A stretch of 64,000 nt of DNA. Origin: Palsa-504 sp963800415. GTDB taxonomy: Bacteria > Actinomycetota > Actinomycetes > Streptosporangiales > Streptosporangiaceae. The DNA lies in contig CAWDBS010000036.1 of the NCBI GenBank assembly GCA_963800415.1, forward strand, positions 32,087 through 96,086. The letters run 5' to 3'. Positions within the stretch are counted from its first letter, which is position 1, and each line of letters begins with the position of its first letter. The notes below the pieces were generated by a model, which saw only the letters and a program-made list of their open reading frames with translations, made no database searches and had not been told where the DNA came from. The translations under genes and the position numbers were made by a program. Below, piece by piece: positions 42,641 through 51,652 of this stretch.

Positions 42641-44910
42641 ATGACGAGTACCCCGAGCCCGGCTGGCGCGAACGTTGCCCGATCGCCACAGAACGGGCTC
42701 GGTCGCCTCGCTGCGTGGTGCTATGACCACCGGCGCCGAGTGCTGGCCGGCTGGCTCCTCGCCGTGGTGGCCGCCATCGGGCTGGCGCAGTGGGCGGGAG
42801 CCGGCTGGACAACAACTTCGCCCTGGGCAGCTCGCCCTCGCAGCAGGCCCAGCAGCTCCTGGCGAGCCGGTTCCCGTCGCAGAAGGGCGACAGCGCGGAC
42901 GTGGTCCTGCGCTCGCCGGGGCCGCTCGACAGCCCCGCCAACGCCGCGACCATCGACCGGTTGGTGAGGTCCCTGCAGCCCCTGGCACACGTCTCTGGCG
43001 TGGAAAGTCCGCTCGCCCCTGGCGCCAGTCGGCAGCTGTCGCCGGACCGCCGGATCGGCTTCGTGGTGGTCCAGTTCGACGCCGCGGCCGCGGACCTGCC
43101 TGCGAGCGCCGTCCGGCGGGTGATCGGCACCGCGGGCAGCATCGCCCGTCGGGATCTGCAGGTGGCGGTCGGAGGCGCACCGATCGAGCAGGTCGTCTCG
43201 GCCGCACCCGGGTCGAGCGAGACGATCGGGCTGGTGGCCGCCGTCGTGGTCATGCTGCTGGCCTTCGGGTCGGTGGTGGCCATGGGCCTGCCGATCCTCA
43301 CAGCCCTGGTGGGGGTAGGCATGGGCTTCGGGATCCTCGTGGCGCTCAGCCACCTCATCACCGTGCCCGCCTTCGGCCCGGACATGATGATCATGATCGG
43401 CCTCGGCGTCGGCATCGACTACGCCCTCTTCGTCGTCACCCGCTACCGCCAAGGACTGGCCGAGCGGCAACCGCCCCGAGAGGCCACCATCGTGGCCCTG
43501 TCCACGGCCGGGCGCGCCGTGCTCTTCGCCGGAGCCACGGTAATCATCGCCCTGCTCGGGCTGTTTGTGGTGGGCCTGCCGTTCATCGACGGCCTCGCGG
43601 CTGCCACAATCGTCGCGGTCGCCCTGGTGCTGGCGGCCGCGCTCACCCTTCTGCCTGCGATCTTCGGCTTCGCCGGCCCGGCCATCGACCGGCTGCACAT
43701 CCCCGGCCTGCTCGCCAGGCCCGGCGCCATCACACGCCGGGGGTTCTGGAGCCGCTGGAGCGAAGCAGTGCAGAAGCGGCCATGGATCTGCGCCGCCTCA
43801 GCGCTGGCAGTGCTGGCGGTGCTGGCGGTGCCGCTTTTCTCGATGCGCCTGGCGTTCAGCGACACCGGCAACGACCCGCCCTCGCTCACCACCCGGCAGG
43901 CCTACGACCTGCTGGCGGAGGGCTTCGGCCCCGGGTTCAACGGGCCCCTCGTCGTCGCCGCCGACCTGCGCGGCCCGCACGCGCAAGCCCGCATCGCCCA
44001 GCTCGGCAAACGCCTCAGCCACGTGCCGGGCGTGGCCTCGGCCAGCCCGCCGATCGTCAACTCCGCCCGTGACGCCGCGGTCATCGTCGTCTATCCCGCC
44101 ACCGCGCCGCAGTCCGCCCAGACCGCTGCGCTCGTCCACCTCCTGCGCGACCAGGTGATCCCGCAAGTCACCGCGGGCAGCGGGGTCACCGCATTCGTCG
44201 GCGGTGAGACCGCCGCAGGAGCCGACACCTCGGCCTACCTGTCTGGCCGGCTGCCATGGGTGATCGCAATGGTGGTCTTGCTGGCGTCCCTTCTCCTGGT
44301 GGTAGTGTTCCGGTCCATCGTCATCCCGCTTAAGGCCGCCGCGATGAACTTGCTCTCGATGGGCGCGGCCTACGGCGTCATCGTCGCCGTCTACCAGTGG
44401 GGATGGCTTGGCAGCATCTTCGGGGTTAGTCGCACCGGGCCGATAGACCCCTGGATCCCGCTGATGATGTTCACCATCGTGTTCGGCCTGTCGATGGACT
44501 ACGAAGTCTTCCTCCTGTCGCACATGCGCGAGGAATGGCTCCGAACGGGCGACAACTCACGAGCGGTGGCCAGCGGGCTGGCCAGCACGGCTCGGGTGAT
44601 CACCGCCGCGGCCGCCATCATGGTCTGCGTATTCGGCTCGTTCGTCATCGGCGATCCGTTGCGGATCCTCGGCGTGTTCGGCCTGGGCCTGGCGGTCGCC
44701 GTACTGGTCGACGCCACCGTGGTCCGCATGGTGCTCGTGCCCGCCGTCATGCAGCTCCTTGGGCCGGCCAACTGGTGGCTGCCCCGCTGGATCGGGCGGG
44801 CAACCCCCGACCTCGCCATCGAGCCGGACGTGGATCGTCTTGCCGGCGGCGGACTGGCCCGTACCCGGCCGACTAGCGCACAGACCGCGGACGAAACCGC
44901 CCGCGCTTGA
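42641..44910 (+). pseudogene. MMPL family (RND-type) transporter, frameshifted near the N-terminus
   Basis: ATG 42641 follows a fine GGAGG and encodes the N-terminus with the first membrane helix (RRVLAGWLLAVVAAIGLAQW). Near 42800 homology shifts frame. The remaining 700 residues run unbroken from SRLDNNFALGSSPSQQAQQLL to 44910, with both MMPL repeats, the GIDYALFVVTRYR and LSMDYEVFLLSHMREE motifs (the latter with the conserved Asp of the proton path) and about 11 membrane segments. GTG 42790 could start a protein lacking helix 1. If the one-base difference is real, the pump is truncated; it may be a sequencing error. Likely efflux or lipid export, regulated by the TetR gene. Confidence 0.85.
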
Positions 44911-44927
44911 CTGTTCCGGAGGCGGTA

Positions 44928-45455
44928 ATGCGCAAGCCAGCAGCAGCGGTCGTCAGCGTTGCGTGGGGCGTGGCACTCGGGGGAACCTTCGCCTGCCTGC
45001 TTCCCTTCCTCCTCAACGAATGGCACTTCCACCGGCCCCTGCCCTACTGGGCGCTCGCGCAGGCGGCTGGAGGGTTGCTCATCTGCGCTGGCCTCGCCCC
45101 GATCGTTCAGTCGTTTACCGAGTTCACCAAGGCCGGCGGGACTCCCGTGCCGGTGGCGTCGCCGCCGCGCCTCGTGGTCAGCGGGTTCTACCGCTACGTG
45201 CGCAACCCCATCTACGTCGGCTTCCTGGCCGTCATGACAGGCCAGGCGCTCCTGTTCGGCTCGCTAGGCCTGCTGGAGTACACCGCCGTGGCCTGGTGTA
45301 TCGGCGCAGCCGCCGTCCGCTGCTACGAGGAACCTACCCTGGACCGCAAATTCGGAGCCGAGTACCGCGATTACCGGCGCGCCGTGCGTGCCTGGGTTCC
45401 CCGGCTGCATCCATGGACGCCTGGTGAGCCGGCCGGCCGGACCAGCCGAACATGA
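44928..45455 (+). CDS. Isoprenylcysteine carboxyl methyltransferase (ICMT)-like membrane protein
   Basis: 175 residues with four hydrophobic segments. The signature GFYRYVRNPIYVGFLAVMTGQAL near residues 85-107, the C-terminal EEPTLDRKFGAEYRDYRRAVRAWVPRLHP, and E-x-x-L-x-x-x-F-G-x-x-Y are those of ICMT/PEMT-type membrane methyltransferases. In bacteria these methylate small or lipid substrates; the real one is unknown. ATG 44928 after GGAGGCGGTA is preferred. It begins 17 bases after the MMPL stop and is likely cotranscribed. Confidence 0.88.
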   Translation: MRKPAAAVVSVAWGVALGGTFACLLPFLLNEWHFHRPLPYWALAQAAGGLLICAGLAPIVQSFTEFTKAGGTPVPVASPPRLVVSGFYRYVRNPIYVGFLAVMTGQALLFGSLGLLEYTAVAWCIGAAAVRCYEEPTLDRKFGAEYRDYRRAVRAWVPRLHPWTPGEPAGRTSRT

Positions 45456-45501
45456 TGAGGCCGAAGGCCGCTCATCGATCACCAGCGAAAAGAGGACTCA
45501 C

Positions 45502-46003
45502 ATGGCCCGCATCAAAATGGCCCGCATCAAAGCAGTCTCGTCCGCCCAAGCCGGGCTGTACATCAAGATCGCCTACCACTTCACCCGGCGCAGCATCGCC
45601 AAGCTCACCGGGCGACAGACGCAGCGGATGATCGAGCCGCTCGAGATGTACGGCCCACGTGCCCGTGCTGTTCAACGGCTACGCCGAGCTCGAACAGGCG
45701 ACAGCGAAGCTGCACCGTCTCGACAAGAGGCTCCAGGCCCTCGCCGAGCTGAAGGCGGCCACCCTCACCCATTGCGATCACTGCATCGACATGGGCTCCG
45801 CCATCTCCCGCCGGTGGGGTTTGACCGACGAGGAGCTCCTGGCCCTCCCCGGCTATCAGACAAGCCCGCTGTTCTCCAAGCTGGACAATCTCGGAGAACA
45901 GATAATCTGCGCGCTCAAGCGCAGCAGCCCCGCGAATTTGCCTCACGCTCGTAAACAGCGATCCGCCGCTGGGACCGGATCGCGCACTCGTTACGTTACG
46001 TGA
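45502..46003 (+). pseudogene. Carboxymuconolactone decarboxylase family gene, frameshifted and truncated
   Basis: The first frame gives MARIKMARIK..., then GLYIKIAYHFTRRSIAKLTGRQ and EPLEMY. Near 45655 homology continues in another frame: VLFNGYAELEQATAKLHRLDKRLQALAELKAATLTHCDHCIDMGSAISRRWGL. This holds the H-C-x-x-C motif of AhpD/CMD proteins (thiol peroxidase-like). After SPLFSKL the usual C-terminal ~60 residues are absent and the sequence becomes unrelated. The first 30 bases are two exact copies of the 15-mer ATGGCCCGCATCAAA (45502-45516, 45517-45531), a tandem duplication of the start codon region. Confidence 0.85.
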
Positions 46004-46463
46004 TCAACCCTGCTCGACAGCTAACGACCAATAACCGCCCAACTGCTCGGCTGTCGGCTCGAGGCCGATCTTGAATCGGGCCGTCCAGATATGGGCATTC
46101 TGCGTGCCCGCGAGCTGGTTGCGCCGCGGAGTTCGCTGGCTGCTTCCGGCGGGTCCGCCCAGGCTGGTTGCCGGTGGCCGGGCCGGCCGCGCATGCCGGG
46201 CGGCGGGCGGTCTCCCCCTCCGCCTGCTCGCCCTGGTGTACCTGTGCGGAGAGGCCGGACTGGACGCGGAGGACCTCAACGTGGTCCGGCGGCTGATCCG
46301 CATCAAGGCGGGCCGCGATGTACAGCCCGCTCATGCCGATGAGCGGGCAGCTGTTCGCGTGGTTCTTCGCGAAGAAAGGGCGCGCTTTTGCCCTACTGAG
46401 CACGTTAAAGATCTTCAATTGCGGAGGCTACTGGAGTGCAAGGTCGAGTGCGGTCTTGGCGAG
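46004..46463. other. Intergenic or decayed sequence
   Basis: Reading frames on both strands are open but show no recognisable domain. On the plus strand LALVYLCGEAGLDAEDLNVVRRLIRIK looks like genuine protein sequence without a family that I can name. It is probably a further remnant between two decayed genes. Confidence 0.35.
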
Positions 46464-46600
46464 GACTGTAGAGCCGCAGCGCCCGCCGCCACCGGTTCAC
46501 CGACATTTGTGACATCCGGAAGCGTTTCGCGATCTGGTCGCTCGCGCCGGGCTCGATCAGCTCCGCTGTGGCGATCAAGCATGCTTGGCTTACGGAGGTG
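46464..46600 (-). pseudogene. IS630-type transposase, N-terminal helix-turn-helix fragment
   Basis: About 45 codons read ATAELIEPGASDQIAKRFRMSQMSVNRWRRAL in order, the Homeodomain-like N-terminus of IS630-family transposases (usually A-x-E-L-I-E-x-G-A-S-D-x-x-V-A-R-R-F-R-V-S-x-M-S-x-N-R-W-R-R-A-L). The DDE catalytic domain is missing. It is a leftover of an old insertion. Confidence 0.7.
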
Positions 46601-46649
46601 GGCGGTAACAGCATCTTGAATGGAGAAGAGATGGTGTCATCCTGATGTT

Positions 46650-47882
46650 ATGGCGAATACGGTGTCCGAGCCGAAGGACCGCCCGCCCGAGAACCACGCG
46701 CCGCATAAGAAAAAGAAGTGGCATATCGCCACATGGCTCGCGTTGGCCTCGGCAGTCACGGCGGTCGTTGCGGCAGGGTTTTCAGCTGAACAAGTTAACG
46801 TAGCCGCCGCGCAGAACACTGCGGCTGAGCAGGAACAGCTGGTAACCCTCACGACCACTATCGCGCAGCAACTCGCGCAAGAGCAGGCGTCTGGTAACCA
46901 GTCCGCAGCCAGCCAAGGGCTGACCACACTGCTCGGTCCGCTGCAGATACAGGCGGAATCGAACGCATCGCCAGTGGTGGTCGCTGAGCTGACTACCGAT
47001 GGCCAGGCCGCCGCCGTGCTCATCAACAGCCTTCATGGCACAGGGGTAGCAGGCATCGAGTACGTCGAGGTCGCCAATGCGCTAGCGGCCGGGGGCGACA
47101 TGGCTCAGGCAATCACCTTTTATGACGATGCAGTCAATGCACCGCCGGGTGACGTGGTGACACGCGCTAACGCCCTGCGTAACGAGGCAGCTATTTACTA
47201 TTCCCTTGGCCAGAACGCGACCGCACACCAGGACATGATGGACGCCGCGAGGCTCTTCACCGGCCATGTGGTACTGGCCCAGTCCCTCATAGAAAGGTCC
47301 ATCGCTCAGGCATACCTGGCGGATACGTACTATCAGATATTGATTAAGGGCTGCCGGGTTGCCATTGCCGACGTACGGGCCGCCGCGCAGGCGCTCGCCG
47401 GGCTCGGCCTCAACTCCCCCAGCGACGCATCCCTGGTGGCGCTTACCGCCCAGGATATAACGGCTGTGGAAGCGATTCATTCTTCCGGAGGGTGTGGGGC
47501 TGCGGCTCACGCCTCCCGGGACTACGGCGCATGGGCATGGTCTCAAGGCGACATGCCGCACTCCATCGCATCGGGCCTTGGCGATACGCAAGCTCAGGCC
47601 GAGACAGCAGCGGTGCAGGCATGTGAGACCGCCGGAGGTGGCTCCACCGGGTTCGGGGAATGTTCCGCGCACGTATGGTTCGAGAACGCATACTCGTCCT
47701 TTGCGTATGCCAGTAACGGCAGTTGGGGATACGGCTTGGCCAAAAGCAGCGCTGACGCGGATTCTGTGGCGCTTTCGGAGTGTAAACAGGCCGGCGGCAC
47801 AGATTGCGCGATAGCCGGGCGCGCCCACACGCCGAACCCCACATCCCCTTACGGGGCACAAGTCCAGCCGACCCGAGGGTGA
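46650..47882 (+). CDS. Membrane-anchored protein with C-terminal DUF4189-like domain
   Basis: 410 residues. A charged N-terminus (HKKKKW) is followed by one membrane helix (about 26-46), orienting the rest outward by the positive-inside rule. A central helical part (50-270) carries TPR-like repeats (NALAAGGDMAQAITFYDDAV; LRNEAAIYYSLGQNATAHQDM). The last ~95 residues resemble DUF4189: YGAWAWSQGD, AQAETAAVQACETAGG, C-x-x-x-x-W-F-E-N-A-Y-S-S-F-A and GYGLAKSSADADSVALSECKQAGG-DC, with paired Cys likely in disulfides. ATG 46620 would add 10 residues. Composition is less GC-rich than neighbours, hinting at transfer. Function unknown. Confidence 0.75.
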   Translation: MANTVSEPKDRPPENHAPHKKKKWHIATWLALASAVTAVVAAGFSAEQVNVAAAQNTAAEQEQLVTLTTTIAQQLAQEQASGNQSAASQGLTTLLGPLQIQAESNASPVVVAELTTDGQAAAVLINSLHGTGVAGIEYVEVANALAAGGDMAQAITFYDDAVNAPPGDVVTRANALRNEAAIYYSLGQNATAHQDMMDAARLFTGHVVLAQSLIERSIAQAYLADTYYQILIKGCRVAIADVRAAAQALAGLGLNSPSDASLVALTAQDITAVEAIHSSGGCGAAAHASRDYGAWAWSQGDMPHSIASGLGDTQAQAETAAVQACETAGGGSTGFGECSAHVWFENAYSSFAYASNGSWGYGLAKSSADADSVALSECKQAGGTDCAIAGRAHTPNPTSPYGAQVQPTRG

Positions 47883-48296
47883 GCTACGGCGTATGGGCCG
47901 GCTCGACTTACCCGCTGCCACCTGCGAACTGCCTGGCCTCCCGCCATGATCAGTCGCGCCGCTGGTCCCGGAGCCAGCGGAATCCCGGCATAACGCGCGC
48001 TGCGCGTCTTTGCAAGTCGTCACTAACCCATAACCCCCCGTGCCATTGAAGATGGCGTTAGACGTCCCTGGTATGTCGCGTTCACCCGACTCTCCTTGCT
48101 GGGAAAACGTCTACATAGCGAAATCAATTCGTGAAACCGTGTGAGTCTAATACTTATAAGCATCCTTTGAGACTATGCTCGCTCATTACGAACAGCAATG
48201 TCCCATAAGGTTGACCGCAGCAGAGAACGCGTGGTTTCTGCATGCACTCACCTGACCGAGTCGACATACTCAACTGCCGCTGCGGGAGCGTTGCAG
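47883..48296. other. Intergenic low-GC region
   Basis: 48050-48230 is clearly AT-richer than the window. TAGACGT (48059-48065) and ACGTCTA (48107-48113) form a 7-bp inverted repeat across a 41-base gap. No gene recognised. The composition suggests foreign or regulatory sequence. Confidence 0.5.
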
Positions 48297-48638
48297 TTAC
48301 AGCCCGAGTACGCGGTGGAGTCCCCGGTCGACCTCGCCCATCAGCGATGTCGGCAGGTGGCCGACAGGTTCCTCCAGGTCGGTCTTGTCGAGGGTCACCA
48401 GGGCCGTGACGTTAACCACCGAGTCTTTGGGCAGACCCGAGGCCACTGCGGGCAGGAAGACGTTGCCAGGCATCGCGGCCAGGCTCGTATTTGAGGTGAT
48501 GACGGCGGCGATGGTGGTGTTCAGCCGGCTGGCGTTGAAAGAGTCGGCCTGGACGACCAGGACGGGCCGCCGTTTGGCGGGCTTGCTGCCGCGTTCCTCG
48601 CCGAGATCGGCCCAGCAGATGCTGCCGCGGCTGGTCAC
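48297..48638 (-). CDS. MazF/PemK-type mRNA interferase toxin
   Basis: 113 residues: GSICWADLGEERGSKPAKRRPVLVVQADSFNAS, VITSNTSLAAMPGNVFLPA, SVVNVTALVTLDKTDLEEPVGHL. The R-P-V-L-V-V-Q and catalytic Thr/Arg positions are those of the CcdB/PemK fold. Such toxins cleave mRNA at short motifs. The start overlaps the antitoxin stop (ATGA). Confidence 0.93.
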   Translation of the reverse strand: MTSRGSICWADLGEERGSKPAKRRPVLVVQADSFNASRLNTTIAAVITSNTSLAAMPGNVFLPAVASGLPKDSVVNVTALVTLDKTDLEEPVGHLPTSLMGEVDRGLHRVLGL

Positions 48639-48874
48639 CAGTCGTCCTGGCCGGCCAGGTAACGGCGGCCAGCGGCGGCGGCAGCTGCGTTGGAGTCGTC
48701 CTCGGTCGTCTGCAGCGCCTCGTTGATCTGCCGGGTGAGCGAGTGCGCGGCGAGCTGGTCGAGGTAGCTGCGGGCAGCGCGGGCGAAGAACTCGGACCGG
48801 CTGATGCCGAGCTCGGCGGCTTGCCTGGTGGCCCGCTCGTAAGTGTCGTCGGGGAGCGAGATCGCTGTCTTCAC
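48635..48874 (-). CDS. Ribbon-helix-helix antitoxin (MazE-like) of the MazF toxin
   Basis: 79 residues from GTG 48874: MKTAISLPDDTYERATRQAAELGISRSEFFARAARSYLDQL is a ribbon-helix-helix DNA-binding unit; the acidic C-terminus would bind the toxin. A TATACT -10 hexamer stands only 6 bases before the GTG, so the message is probably leaderless. Longer starts upstream would include that promoter. Overlap of 4 bases with the toxin. Confidence 0.9.
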   Translation of the reverse strand: MKTAISLPDDTYERATRQAAELGISRSEFFARAARSYLDQLAAHSLTRQINEALQTTEDDSNAAAAAAGRRYLAGQDDW

Positions 48875-48880
48875 AATCTC

Positions 48881-48886
48881 AGTATA
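48881..48886 (-). promoter_or_regulatory. -10 element of the MazEF operon
   Basis: On the minus strand TATACT ends 6 bases before GTG 48874. No strong -35 is seen. A loose inverted repeat (GTATAAC-TGG-GTATTAC, plus strand) overlaps it and may be the autoregulatory operator. Confidence 0.5.
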
Positions 48887-48974
48887 ACTGGGTATTACCG
48901 CAGCCGAGGCCACTGAGGTTTACCGGGCCGCAGCTCGCACTCTCATGCCGCGAAGCGATATGGGTGCACGGCTG

Positions 48975-49370
48975 TCAGGTCGTGGCTCCGGAGCCGGCCG
49001 GTTCCCTGGACAAGATGCAGAACTCGTTGCCTTCGGGGTCGGCGAGGGTGATCCAGCCGCTGCCATCGGGCCGCCGGTGGTCGGCCAGCTGCGAGGCCCC
49101 GAGTGCGAGGATCCGCTCGGTCTCCTGCTCGCGACTGCGATCTACCGGCCGCAGGTCCAGGTGCACGCGGTTCTTCACCGTCTTGCCATCCGGGACGGTA
49201 ATGAAAAGCAGCAGCTGGCTCCGGTCTCGCGACATGATGAGGCATTCCTCGTGCCCTGGCTCGTTCGGATCATCAGGGTCCTCGGTGAAGTCCAGCACCT
49301 CAGACCAGAAGACCGACTGTGCGTAAGCATCCCGGGCGTCAACCGACGTGTGCGATATACGGCTAGTCAT
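48975..49370 (-). CDS. VOC (glyoxalase/bleomycin-resistance-like) family protein
   Basis: 131 residues from ATG 49370. Two beta-alpha-beta-beta-beta modules: SRISHTSVDARDAYAQSVFWSEVLDF, LLLFITVPDGKTVKNRVHLDLRPVDR, and GSGWITLADPEGNEFCIL (the D-P-E-G-N-E-F-C terminal signature of the family). Metal or ligand binding is likely (NRVHLDL His; E in NEFC); activity unknown. Confidence 0.9.
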   Translation of the reverse strand: MTSRISHTSVDARDAYAQSVFWSEVLDFTEDPDDPNEPGHEECLIMSRDRSQLLLFITVPDGKTVKNRVHLDLRPVDRSREQETERILALGASQLADHRRPDGSGWITLADPEGNEFCILSREPAGSGATT

Positions 49371-49570
49371 GGCGGCAGTCTCAATCGCCGGTCGGGAGCC
49401 GTCAAACGGTTTACGCGGCGGCAAGGACCGGCCTGACGGTCCGGGAGCCCGGACAAGAAGACAGGTTGACCACACGGTCAGGCCATACTCAATCTGCCGC
49501 ATGGCGGGTAATCGGAATGATCGGACAGCGCCACGCCGCAGCAGTCGCTGAGTGGGTGTCTCGCTGGTTG

Positions 49571-50866
49571 TCAGGCCAGGGCGGCGAGCTTGCGCTGGAG
49601 CAGGCTGCGCTCGCGCTCGTTCCCGCAGAGCCGCACGGCGAGTTCGATCTCACGCCGCGCGTCGTCGAGTTTCCCGAGGCGGTTGAGCAGCTCTCCGCGC
49701 ACGCTCGGCAGCAGATGAGAGCCGGAGAGGCTGCCGGCCGCGACCAGATCGTCCACGACGGGCAGCGCGGCTGCCGGGCCTTGGGCCATTGAGATCGCGA
49801 CCGCCCGGTTGAGCTCGACGACGGGTGAGGGCGCCAGCCGGCCAAGCGCCTCATAAAGCAGCACTATCCGTTCCCAGTCCGTCTGCTTGACGGACGGCGC
49901 GACCGCATGACACTCGGCGATCGCGGCCTGCACGCCGTAGGCACCGAGGCCACGGCTGGCCCGCCCGGCCTGAACCAGGGCCGCCCGCCCGCGCCGGATC
50001 GCCGCCCGGTCCCAGCGCCGACGGTCCTGTTCCTCCAGCAGGACCGGTTCGCCATCGTCATCCAGGCGCGCCGGGAACCGGGCAGCGGTGAGCTCGAGGA
50101 GCGCGAGCAGACCGTGCACCTCCGACTGGTCCGGGACCAGCCGTGCCAGGATCCGGGTCAGCCGGACCGCCTCGCGAGCCAGGTCGGGGCGGATCCACTC
50201 ACTTCCGGAAGAGGCAGTCGAGCCCTCGGTGAAGATCAGGTAGAGCACACTGAGCACCGAGCCGAGCCGCTTGCGGCACTCGCCGGGCGGCGGCACCTCG
50301 AACGGCACCTGCGCGGCCGCGAGCGTCTTCTTGGCCCGCGTGATCCGAGCCTGCACCGTGGCCGTCGGCACGAGGAAAGCCCGGGCGATCTCGTCGCTCG
50401 TGAGGCCGCCGAGGACGCGGAGCGTGACCGCGATCTGGGCCTCGCGCGACAGCACCGGGTGGCAGGCGATGAACATCAGCGCCAGCAGGTCGTCATCGAT
50501 GCGGTCCGGATCCCACAGCAGGCCGGTGTCTGGCGCGGCGCTCACCGGAGGCGTTCCCGGATTACCAGTGGTAACACCGCCCTCGCCCAAATGCCGGGCA
50601 AGGGCGGCGTACCTCTCGTCGAGAGCCGAGCGGCGGCGGAAGGAGTCAACGGCGCGACGCCGGCCCACAGTGAGCAACCACCCCGCGGGATTGCGCGGCA
50701 CGCCGTCTCGAGGCCAGGCAACAAGCGCCTCGGCCAGCGACTCCTGGGCCAGGTCCTCGGCCAGTGCGAAATCGCCGGTGAACCGGGCAAGCGTGCTGAC
50801 GATGCGCGCGGACTCGATCCGCCACACCGCCGCGACGGCCTGACGGCCGCCGTCCGGATGGCTCAC
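49571..50866 (-). CDS. ECF42-type RNA polymerase sigma factor with TPR-like C-terminus
   Basis: 431 residues from GTG 50866. Region 2: ARIVSTLARFTGDFALAEDLAQESLAEALVAWPRDGVPRNPAGWLLTVGRRRAVD. Region 4: VTLRVLGGLTSDEIARAFLVPTATVQARITRAKKTL. The remaining ~230 residues (DUF6596/TPR-like: VLSVLYLIFTEG, LLALLELTAARFPARLDDDGEPVLLEEQDR, ELNRAVAISMAQGPAAAL) replace an anti-sigma factor, as in the ECF42 group. The gene overlaps the YCII protein stop by 4 bases (GTGA); that pairing defines ECF42 loci. Confidence 0.93.
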   Translation of the reverse strand: MSHPDGGRQAVAAVWRIESARIVSTLARFTGDFALAEDLAQESLAEALVAWPRDGVPRNPAGWLLTVGRRRAVDSFRRRSALDERYAALARHLGEGGVTTGNPGTPPVSAAPDTGLLWDPDRIDDDLLALMFIACHPVLSREAQIAVTLRVLGGLTSDEIARAFLVPTATVQARITRAKKTLAAAQVPFEVPPPGECRKRLGSVLSVLYLIFTEGSTASSGSEWIRPDLAREAVRLTRILARLVPDQSEVHGLLALLELTAARFPARLDDDGEPVLLEEQDRRRWDRAAIRRGRAALVQAGRASRGLGAYGVQAAIAECHAVAPSVKQTDWERIVLLYEALGRLAPSPVVELNRAVAISMAQGPAAALPVVDDLVAAGSLSGSHLLPSVRGELLNRLGKLDDARREIELAVRLCGNERERSLLQRKLAALA

Positions 50867-51282
50867 AGCTGACCGGTCGCCACCCGCCATGCCCGCTCCT
50901 TCTGGATCCACTCGTTGTCCTGCGGGAACTCGTCGATACTGGTGACGCGGCGGATCTCGGCCTTCATCCCGGGACCGCTCATCGGTGCCCGCCTGGCCCA
51001 CTCGACGGCCTCTTCCTTGGAGGCGACATCGAGGATCCAGAAGCCGCCGAACAGCTCCTTGGTCTCACCGTAAGGCCCGTCGGTGGCGACGGGGGGCTCG
51101 GAGGAGTAGTCCACGACAACGCCCTGTGACGCGTCATCGAGACCCTCCGCGGCGACCAAGACGCCCGCCGAGATCATCTCATCGTTGAACCGGCCCATGG
51201 ACTCGACGATCTCGTTGAAGTCGACGTCCTTGAAGGCGGCGTAGGCTTCGTCGGTCGCGCGCATGATCAGCATGTACTTCAC
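50863..51282 (-). CDS. YCII/DGPF-domain protein partner of the ECF42 sigma factor
   Basis: 139 residues from GTG 51282 (GGAG upstream). KYMLIMRATDEAYAAF, LVAAEGLDDASQGVVVDYSSEPPVATDGPYGETKELFGGFWILDVASKEEAVEWARRAP: a ferredoxin-like YCII fold with the D-G-P-[FY] motif (here DGPYGE). Such proteins are consistently encoded beside ECF42 sigma factors, and the 4-base overlap shows coupling. Its mechanism is not established. Confidence 0.93.
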   Translation of the reverse strand: MKYMLIMRATDEAYAAFKDVDFNEIVESMGRFNDEMISAGVLVAAEGLDDASQGVVVDYSSEPPVATDGPYGETKELFGGFWILDVASKEEAVEWARRAPMSGPGMKAEIRRVTSIDEFPQDNEWIQKERAWRVATGQL

Positions 51283-51652
51283 GGTCTTCTCCTGCAGTGT
51301 CCCGGGTCCCGTTCGGACCCTCTCACCCATGAGTCGAGCGGCGGAACCGCCGAATCGACATCGCGCGCAAGAAACCGGAAACCGAGTGGAGAGGGAAGTG
51401 TCTGCTATCCGCTCGGCACGGAGCATCCAGGGCGCACTCTCATGCCGCAGACAGGGTATCGGCCAAGATCGTTGCGGCGCTGGCAGCCAAGTCCATGACG
51501 TTTCCGCGGAAGCGCCTTGTGCGGAATTTCACAAGCCGCTTCCGCGGAAACCAGCGCTCTTCTGCCGCTGATCGTGCGGTTGAGATGGCGCGATCCTGGA
51601 AGGCGAACCTCGATCCGCCGCTGCGCACATCAGCTTCGCGGGCACCCCCAGT
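51283..51652. other. Intergenic region holding a large hairpin
   Basis: Between the YCII start and the ASCH stop. Apart from the 22-bp inverted repeat at 51500-51551, listed separately, no gene is recognised. Confidence 0.45.
51500..51551. repeat. 22-bp inverted repeat with 8-nt loop; each arm holds the palindrome TTCCGCGGAA
   Basis: Bases 51500-51521 and 51530-51551 are inverted copies matching at 21 of 22 positions, with an 8-nt loop (51522-51529). Each arm includes the self-complementary decamer TTCCGCGGAA (51502-51511 and 51540-51549). As RNA it makes a very stable stem; as DNA it offers two identical palindromic sites 38 bp apart. It lies downstream of the ASCH gene and about 220 bp upstream of the YCII start, so it could be a terminator, an operator pair or a small palindromic mobile element. 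Confidence 0.85.

Noticed and set aside
42675..44072. 465-codon plus-strand frame over the MMPL gene.
   Set aside because: Arg/Gly/Pro-rich alternate frame; the MMPL motifs lie in the other frame.
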